A stretch of 64,000 nucleotides of DNA from positions 3,906,001 through 3,970,000 of the forward strand of contig NZ_CP118158.1 of the NCBI RefSeq assembly GCF_028747785.1, given 5' to 3'. The DNA comes from Halosimplex aquaticum. GTDB taxonomy: Archaea; Halobacteriota; Halobacteria; Halobacteriales; Haloarculaceae. Each line of letters starts with the position of its first letter. Within the stretch, counting starts at the first letter, position 1. Shown one piece after another: positions 59,401 through 64,000 of the stretch. Under the pieces are notes generated by a model. The model made no database searches. It worked only from the letters and a program-made list of their open reading frames with translations, and had not been told where the DNA came from. The translations under genes were made by a program, and so were the position numbers.

Positions 59401-59835
59401 TCACACCTCACTGGTCACGTGGATCGAGCTTCCGAGGTACTTCGAGAGCACTTCGTCGACGGTCGAGGCATTGAACAGGTCCAGGTTGTCGGCGATCGTC
59501 TCGCGGAGGTCGTCGAGATACCCCTGCGTCGTCCGGAGTTCGCTGAAGGAGACGCTCGCGACCGTGGTCCCCAGCGCGTCCTCGGTCACCTCGCGCATGT
59601 ACGACTCGTCGCCGCACTCGCCCCTCCACAGGTTGTCCCGGAAGTACAGCCACCCGGGCTCGCCCGGGGGATCCGCCGCGCGGAACACCGTCGTCTCGAA
59701 GGTGTCCGGCGTCGCCCACACCCCCTCGACGCCGGGTTCGAGCCGTACCGTCACCCGGAACACGTACGCCGCGTTCGCGTCGGTCGCCGCCGTAGAGCCG
59801 TCACCGCCCCGCCCCTCGTCGTCACCCGTCGCCAT
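59401..59835 (-). CDS. LWR-salt protein
   Basis: A 144-residue protein with the NLWRGECGD motif that names the haloarchaeal LWR-salt family. Mixed alpha/beta pattern (AYVFRVTVRLEPG, then VWATPDTFETTVFRAADPP). It directly follows the pterin dehydratase gene (no spacer), with which it is cotranscribed. Function unknown. Confidence 0.88.
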   Translation of the reverse strand: MATGDDEGRGGDGSTAATDANAAYVFRVTVRLEPGVEGVWATPDTFETTVFRAADPPGEPGWLYFRDNLWRGECGDESYMREVTEDALGTTVASVSFSELRTTQGYLDDLRETIADNLDLFNASTVDEVLSKYLGSSIHVTSEV

Positions 59836-60111
59836 CTACTGCAGGTCGTCGAACCGCTCGGCGAGTTCGATGTCCTTGTCGGTGATGCCCCCCTCGTCGT
59901 GCGTGGTCAGCCGCACTTCGACCTCGCGCCAGCCGATCGTCATCTCGGGGTGATGGAAGGCGTCCTGTGCGACCCCGCCCGCGCCCGCCGCGAAGCCGAC
60001 GCCGTCGAGGTACGCGTCGAACTCGTAGGTCCGCACGATCTCGTCGCCGTCGCGTTCCCATTCCTCCGGGAGCCGTTCCTCGATCTCGTCGTCAGAGAGC
60101 AGGTCTGCCAT
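59836..60111 (-). CDS. 4a-hydroxytetrahydrobiopterin dehydratase (PCD/DCoH)
   Basis: A 91-residue protein starting at the ATG at 60111. The catalytic HHPEM and the TTHDEGGIT stretch with a following Asp, as in the PCD family, are seen, and the length is normal. It dehydrates carbinolamine pterin, or acts in an archaeal folate/pterin pathway. A TATA-like AACTTTCAT on the minus strand (about 60136-60145) lies about 30 nt upstream. Confidence 0.92.
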   Translation of the reverse strand: MADLLSDDEIEERLPEEWERDGDEIVRTYEFDAYLDGVGFAAGAGGVAQDAFHHPEMTIGWREVEVRLTTHDEGGITDKDIELAERFDDLQ

Positions 60112-60216
60112 GTTCGAACAGTGGAGCGGTACCCGCATGAAAGTTCGGCCGAGGAGTGAGAACCGCTCGCGACGATCTGCCCGGGATCGAGACAACCGCT
60201 ATTCGAACCGGGACCG

Positions 60217-60480
60217 CGAACAGCGTGAAAGCCCCCGGACGCTCCGGTCCCGGGGCTCGCTGCGCTCCTCACTCCGTTGCGGTGCTTGCGTCGCCCGGGT
60301 TCCCGGAGCGTCCGGCCCCTTTCATTCCCACCCGCGTAGCTTGGCCGATCAGTCTGTGCGGGCGGGAATGAAAGGGGCGGCGCGTTCGACGAAGGCAGAC
60401 GAAGCAAGCACCGCAGGCCGAAGGCCGAGGAGCGCAGCGAGTCTCCCGAGTCGAACGCGCCGGGGCTTTCACGCTGTTCG
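60217..60480. repeat. Nested inverted-repeat element (TGAAAG modules)
   Basis: Outer arms CGAACAGCGTGAAAGCCCC (60217-60235) and its exact complement (60462-60480), 19 bp. Middle arms pair 20 of 21 (60315-60335 with 60358-60378, GCCCCTTTCATTCCC). Each half also pairs inside itself: CCGGACGCTCCGG with CCGGAGCGTCCGG on the left, GGCGCGTTCGAC with GTCGAACGCGCC on the right. The TGAAAG(GGG/CCC) ends are the same as in the elements at 17.7 and 43.3 kb. It fills the whole gap between hemA and the pterin dehydratase gene. No frame is supported. Confidence 0.6.
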
Positions 60481-60561
60481 CAGTCACGACTGAGCCGGCG
60501 GTCGCTGTCGAGTTAGCGGTCTCTCTGAGCCAGGCGCGGCCGAACTGAGAACTAAAACCAC

Positions 60562-61896
60562 CTAGTCGTCGCTCAGCTGGTCGAAGACGGCGTCGGGCAT
60601 CTGGTCGCGGATGTGTTCGGGGATCTCCTCGCCGTCGACCGCGTCCCCTTCGCTCTCACTCTCGCCGCCGAACTCGGGGTCGAACAGCTGGAGCGCGGTG
60701 TTGATGGTCGACCAGTCGTCCTCCTCGGCGGCGTCGCGCAGGCTCTTGGTCGGCGCGGCGAGCAACTGGTTGACGATGGCGTCGGCCATCGCCTCGACCA
60801 CTTCGCGCTGGTCCTCGCCGAGGTCGGCCTTGCCGAGCGCCGTCTCGACCTCCTGGGCCTTGACGCGCTCGGCGCTCTCGTACATCGCCGAGATGACTCG
60901 ATCCGCCCGCTTTCGCTTGTACTGGGCGAGCAAGCGGTCGAACTCGACGTCGATCATCTCCTCGACGACCGTCGCCGCCTCCGCGCGCTGGGCGCGGTTC
61001 TCGTCGGTGACGGTCTTCAGCGCGTCCAGATCGCGGACGGTCACGTCGGGGAGTTCGGTCACCGTCGGCGGCACGTCCCGCGGCTGGGCGATGTCGACGA
61101 CGAACGTCTCGCCGGCGTCGGCGACGGTGGGCTTCTCGAAGACGTAGTCCGGGCTCCCCGTGGCCGTCACGACGACGGTGGCCTCCCCGACTGCATCGGC
61201 CACGTCGTCCATCCCGACGACCGTCGCGTCCGCGTCGACGGTGTCGGCGAGGTGCTCGGCGCGCTCGGCCGTCCGGTTGGCCACGTAGAGGCGGTCGACG
61301 CGCGGCGCGAGCGACTGGGCGGCGAGCCGCCCCATCTCGCCGGCGCCGACGACGAGGGCGTCCGCCCCGTCGACGCCGACCTCCTCGTCGGCGAGTTTGA
61401 CCGCGGCGCTGGCGAGCGAGACGGAGCCCTCGTTGATCGCGGTCTCCGTCCGGGCGCGCTCGCCGACGTGGACGGCCTTCGTGACGCCGGCTTCGAGAAT
61501 CCGGCCGATGCCGCCGGCGGCGAGGGCGTCCTCGTATGCGGTGCTGACCTGGCCGAGGATCTGGTCCTCGCCGACGACGATCGATTCGAGGCCCGCGGCG
61601 ACTCGCATCAGGTGCCGCAGGCTCTCCTCGTGTCCCAACTCGACGAGGACGTCGTCGGGGACGCCCTCGAAGAAGACGTCGAGCGCAGCGCGACCCTCCG
61701 GTCCGTCGCCGGTGACGACGTAGGCCTCGACCCGGTTGCAGGTCTGGAGGACGTACGCCTCCTCGACCGCCGGCACCGAGAGCAACCGGTCGACGGCCTC
61801 CCGCTGGCTCTCGACGGTCGCCGATTCGAGCTCGTCGACCGTCGCGCGGTCGATGTCGACGCTCGCGCCGGAGATGACGCCCGTTCCGACAGTCAC
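60562..61896 (-). CDS. hemA: Glutamyl-tRNA reductase
   Basis: A 444-residue protein starting at a GTG (61896). The catalytic Cys is in QTCNRVEAYV (Cys53), and the NADP-binding GAGEMG lies near 187. The C-terminal dimerisation helices and an acidic tail follow. It reduces glutamyl-tRNA to glutamate-1-semialdehyde, the first step of tetrapyrrole synthesis. Its start overlaps the stop of the siroheme synthase gene by 4 nt. Confidence 0.96.
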   Translation of the reverse strand: MTVGTGVISGASVDIDRATVDELESATVESQREAVDRLLSVPAVEEAYVLQTCNRVEAYVVTGDGPEGRAALDVFFEGVPDDVLVELGHEESLRHLMRVAAGLESIVVGEDQILGQVSTAYEDALAAGGIGRILEAGVTKAVHVGERARTETAINEGSVSLASAAVKLADEEVGVDGADALVVGAGEMGRLAAQSLAPRVDRLYVANRTAERAEHLADTVDADATVVGMDDVADAVGEATVVVTATGSPDYVFEKPTVADAGETFVVDIAQPRDVPPTVTELPDVTVRDLDALKTVTDENRAQRAEAATVVEEMIDVEFDRLLAQYKRKRADRVISAMYESAERVKAQEVETALGKADLGEDQREVVEAMADAIVNQLLAAPTKSLRDAAEEDDWSTINTALQLFDPEFGGESESEGDAVDGEEIPEHIRDQMPDAVFDQLSDD

Positions 61897-62555
61897 GCTG
61901 TCTCACCCGTCACGTCCGCGATTACGTCCGCTGCCACTTGTCGAGCTTTGGGTATCCCACTATCTAAAGCCTTCCAAACCGCGTCCGACCTGACAACCGC
62001 CCGCACGGCCGCTCGACGGCGGTCCGGCGCGACCCCGTCCCGCTGTAACTCCTCGCGTAGCTCGCCGGTCAACTCGGCCATCGCACCCGCGTCGGCGATC
62101 TCCGTCTCGATCCGCTCGCGGAGGTGCCGACTCAGCGCCGGGCTCGCGCCGCCCGTCGCTACCGCGGCCACGACGGGGTCGTCACGCACTGTCGCTGGGA
62201 CGACGACGCTGCCCGCCTCCCGCTCGCCGTGCTGGTCGGCCCGGTTGACGAGGACGCCTCGCTCGCGGGCCACCGCTTCGACCCGCTCGTTCAGTTCGGC
62301 GTCGCTCGTCGCCGCGACCGCCAGCGCCGGGTCAGTCCGGTCGAACCACTCTGACACGTCGTCGGGGTCGGGCGCCTCGCGGACCAGCTCGGCGTCGCCG
62401 AAGTCCACCCGTTCGCCGTCCGCCGTCGCGAACTCCGGGCTCACCACGACCACGCGGGCTTCCCGGGCGAACCGCCGGGCCTTCCTGGCGCCGACGCGTC
62501 CGCCCCCGAAGACGAGGACGGTCTCGCCCCCGAAGTCGTGGAGCAGGGGAATCAT
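61893..62555 (-). CDS. Precorrin-2 dehydrogenase / sirohydrochlorin ferrochelatase (siroheme synthase N-domain type)
   Basis: A 220-residue protein starting at the ATG at 62555. The Rossmann fold opens FGGGRVGARKARRFA (16-30), then SPEF and ATSDAELN, with the TGGASPALSRHLRERIE segment of the CysG/Met8p family. It makes sirohydrochlorin and siroheme from precorrin-2. It lies between the fused Ahb gene upstream and hemA, so the three work in one pathway. Confidence 0.94.
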   Translation of the reverse strand: MIPLLHDFGGETVLVFGGGRVGARKARRFAREARVVVVSPEFATADGERVDFGDAELVREAPDPDDVSEWFDRTDPALAVAATSDAELNERVEAVARERGVLVNRADQHGEREAGSVVVPATVRDDPVVAAVATGGASPALSRHLRERIETEIADAGAMAELTGELREELQRDGVAPDRRRAAVRAVVRSDAVWKALDSGIPKARQVAADVIADVTGETA

Positions 62556-62576
62556 GTTGGAGTCCTTGCCACTGCC

Positions 62577-62588
62577 GGTAAGTAAGCG
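62577..62588 (-). promoter_or_regulatory. TATA-like element of the siroheme synthase/hemA operon
   Basis: CTTACTTA on the minus strand (62579-62586), centred 27 nt before the ATG at 62555. The two-gene operon thus has its own promoter apart from the ahb gene. Confidence 0.5.
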
Positions 62589-62681
62589 TTCTTCTGGCGA
62601 TGGCCCCGCTGAGGCCGGACGTGCCACCGTTTCGCAGGCGCTCTTTGGCACGTGTTCGGACGGCAGACGCCCCAGAGCGGG

Positions 62682-63740
62682 TCAGGAGTCGACGTTCGCG
62701 TCGGCGCGCTCCTCGATGCGGATGCCCGTCTTCTTGAGGATGCCCGTCGAGAACAGCGTGTCCCAGTCGTCGTCGGTCACGTCCCAGTGCTCGGCCATCT
62801 TCTCGCGGACCTGCTCGACGCGGGCCTCGCTCTCGTCCTCGCTGCGGCCGTGGGTCATCGCGAAGAAGTTGTACGGCCAGACGCCCTCGTGGCGGGGCCG
62901 CCGGTAGCAGTGGGTGACGAAGTCGAACGCGGAGATCTCCGGACCGACCTCGTCGACCACGTCGTCGGGGACGTTCCAGACGGTCATCCCGTTCTCCGAG
63001 TAGCCCAGCGAGTAGTGGTTCGGGATGACGCCGACGCGCCGGACCTTCCCCTCCGCGTCGAAGCGTTTGATCGTCGAGAGCACCCACTCCACGTCCTCGC
63101 CGAGCGCCTCGGCCACGTCGCGGTAGGGCGTCCGCGTCGTCGGAAGCCCACCCTGGATCTCGACCACCAGATCGCGCTCGCGCGGCGTCAGGCCGTCGCG
63201 GTCGACGAGCTCCACGTCGGGGCCCAAGTCCGAGAGGTCGATCCCGCCGTCCACGTCTTCCAGCGTCCCCTCGACGGGGAACTTCGCGCCGACGTGGAAC
63301 TCCCGCTGTTTCGGGAGGTTGTACGTCTCCTGGCCGGTCTCCTCCTCGATCTCGGCGAGGACCTCGTCGACGCGGTCCTCCTCGGCGACGCTCACGACGA
63401 ACCACATGTTGAGGTGAGGGTGTTCGCGCTCGTAGTTGTGCGCGACTTCGGCGTGCGCGTTGACTCGCTCTGCCACCTCGTCGAACCGGTCTTCGGGCGC
63501 GTGCATCGCGACGAGCGTCGCCGTCCCGCCGATCGCCTCGGCGTTTATCAGCGCGCCGAACCGGGTGAGCACGCCCTCCTCGTCCAGCGCGGCGAGGCGC
63601 TCGTGGAGTTCCGCGGCGGTCACGTCGACGCCGTGGTCGCGCAGCGCAGCGGCCGCCGGCCCGTAGGGGTCCGCGACGACCGGGAACCCGCCCTGGTAGG
63701 CGTTCAGGATCGCCCGGTCGACGGAATCGAGGTCGGTCAT
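62682..63740 (-). CDS. ahbAB: Siroheme decarboxylase, AhbA-AhbB fusion
   Basis: A 352-residue protein starting at the ATG at 63740. Two Lrp/AsnC-type modules lie in tandem (about 1-170 and 190-352), each with a winged helix and a ligand domain: N-module NYEREHPHLNMWFVV, C-module HCYRRPRHEGVWPYNFF. In other organisms AhbA and AhbB are separate proteins that make didecarbosiroheme; here both are in one chain. It belongs to the siroheme-dependent haem pathway, with the siroheme synthase gene next to it. Confidence 0.92.
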   Translation of the reverse strand: MTDLDSVDRAILNAYQGGFPVVADPYGPAAAALRDHGVDVTAAELHERLAALDEEGVLTRFGALINAEAIGGTATLVAMHAPEDRFDEVAERVNAHAEVAHNYEREHPHLNMWFVVSVAEEDRVDEVLAEIEEETGQETYNLPKQREFHVGAKFPVEGTLEDVDGGIDLSDLGPDVELVDRDGLTPRERDLVVEIQGGLPTTRTPYRDVAEALGEDVEWVLSTIKRFDAEGKVRRVGVIPNHYSLGYSENGMTVWNVPDDVVDEVGPEISAFDFVTHCYRRPRHEGVWPYNFFAMTHGRSEDESEARVEQVREKMAEHWDVTDDDWDTLFSTGILKKTGIRIEERADANVDS

Positions 63741-63763
63741 ACCCGCTTCTCGGGAGCCAGCGC

Positions 63764-63770
63764 TCATAAG
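63764..63770 (-). promoter_or_regulatory. TATA-like element of the ahbAB gene
   Basis: CTTATGA on the minus strand centred 27 nt before the ATG at 63740, matching a leaderless start. Confidence 0.5.
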
Positions 63771-63807
63771 CGGCGTGGCTGTCGGACGGCCGCTGCGGAG
63801 CACCGAG

Positions 63808-64000
63808 TCAGGGGCCCTCTGCGCCCCGACGCCGGCGACGATACCGAAAGGCGAGTTCGCCCGCGGCCCAGGTGAGGGCCACCACTCCGGCGAGGACCGC
63901 GGCCGCGAACGCCCAGCTGGACAGCCACGGGGGCGCGAACCGCTCCTCGAATCGCCGGAACGCGACGCCGAGGTCGCGGGCCTGCGCTGCGGCGGGGGTC
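63808..64000 (-). CDS. C-terminal end of a membrane protein (5' part outside window)
   Basis: The frame reads into the right edge and ends at a TGA at 63808-63810. About 63 residues are visible: a soluble helix (RDLGVAFRRFEERFAPPW), then one hydrophobic helix (WAFAAAVLAGVVALTW), then a basic end RYRRRRRG. It is the anchor of a larger membrane protein that cannot be identified. Confidence 0.6.
   Translation of the reverse strand, partial: TPAAAQARDLGVAFRRFEERFAPPWLSSWAFAAAVLAGVVALTWAAGELAFRYRRRRRGAEGP

Overview
The window is chromosomal DNA from an extremely halophilic archaeon (class Halobacteria). The evidence is very high GC, strongly acidic proteins rich in Asp, Glu and Ala, archaeal transcription factors (two TFBs), the archaeal termination nuclease aCPSF1, CDC48, Lhr helicase, TATA-like boxes about 25-30 nt upstream of start codons (leaderless transcripts), and many families confined to haloarchaea (HalOD1, LWR-salt, several small DUF proteins). 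The genus cannot be fixed from sequence alone. I see no rRNA, tRNA, CRISPR array, transposase or integrase. The high GC creates many long open frames antisense to real genes, and these are left out.

Layout. 1-7.6 kb: end of a HAD phosphatase, small membrane and hydrolase genes, the Hsp20-like/CDC48 pair, a DUF420 membrane protein, a hydrolase, a Gfo/Idh/MocA oxidoreductase and an orphan gene. 7.8-11.4 kb: succinate dehydrogenase operon sdhCDBA (minus strand). 11.6-14.2 kb: a divergent pair, an AstE-like zinc peptidase facing a RimK ATP-grasp ligase fused to a retropepsin-like domain. 14.2-21.1 kb: TFB, AlkA-type glycosylase, CysE, acyl-CoA dehydrogenase and a 3-hydroxyacyl-CoA dehydrogenase/enoyl-CoA hydratase fusion.

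21.2-37.0 kb is the most notable block: 16 consecutive minus-strand genes, many overlapping by 4 nt. It carries all three core subunits of a type-A haem-copper oxidase (I, II, III), a second TFB, a PadR-type regulator, two homologous beta-propeller proteins (one without signal peptide, one a Tat lipoprotein), an MFS-like membrane protein, a Cys-containing permease of the copper/zinc efflux type, a CopZ-like HMA chaperone, a DUF2182 Met-rich membrane protein, a large membrane protein of unknown function and a DUF389 (TIGR00341) protein. I read it as a terminal oxidase module with its own metal supply and a dedicated or co-regulated basal transcription factor.

37-50 kb: zinc-finger proteins, an ABC exporter, Lhr helicase, GNAT, HalOD1, cupin, a second copy of the unknown membrane family, RNase J and haloarchaeal small proteins. 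50.3-54.6 kb: aCPSF1, an ABC1 kinase and an Hsp20. 54.6-57.8 kb: two coupled MoeA-like genes, the first with degenerate motifs and the second fused to a periplasmic-binding-like domain. 57.9-60.1 kb: HAD hydrolase, YIP1 membrane protein, LWR-salt protein and pterin dehydratase. 60.5-64 kb: tetrapyrrole genes (fused AhbA-AhbB siroheme decarboxylase, siroheme synthase, HemA), which supply siroheme-derived haem, and the end of a membrane protein. The haem genes, the sdh operon and the haem-copper oxidase together give a coherent respiratory picture.

Several intergenic regions (17.5-17.9, 43.2-43.5 and 60.2-60.5 kb) hold related GC-rich repeat modules bounded by TGAAAG(G/C) ends. The sdh/orphan convergent gap (7.7-7.86 kb) holds two strong inverted repeats.
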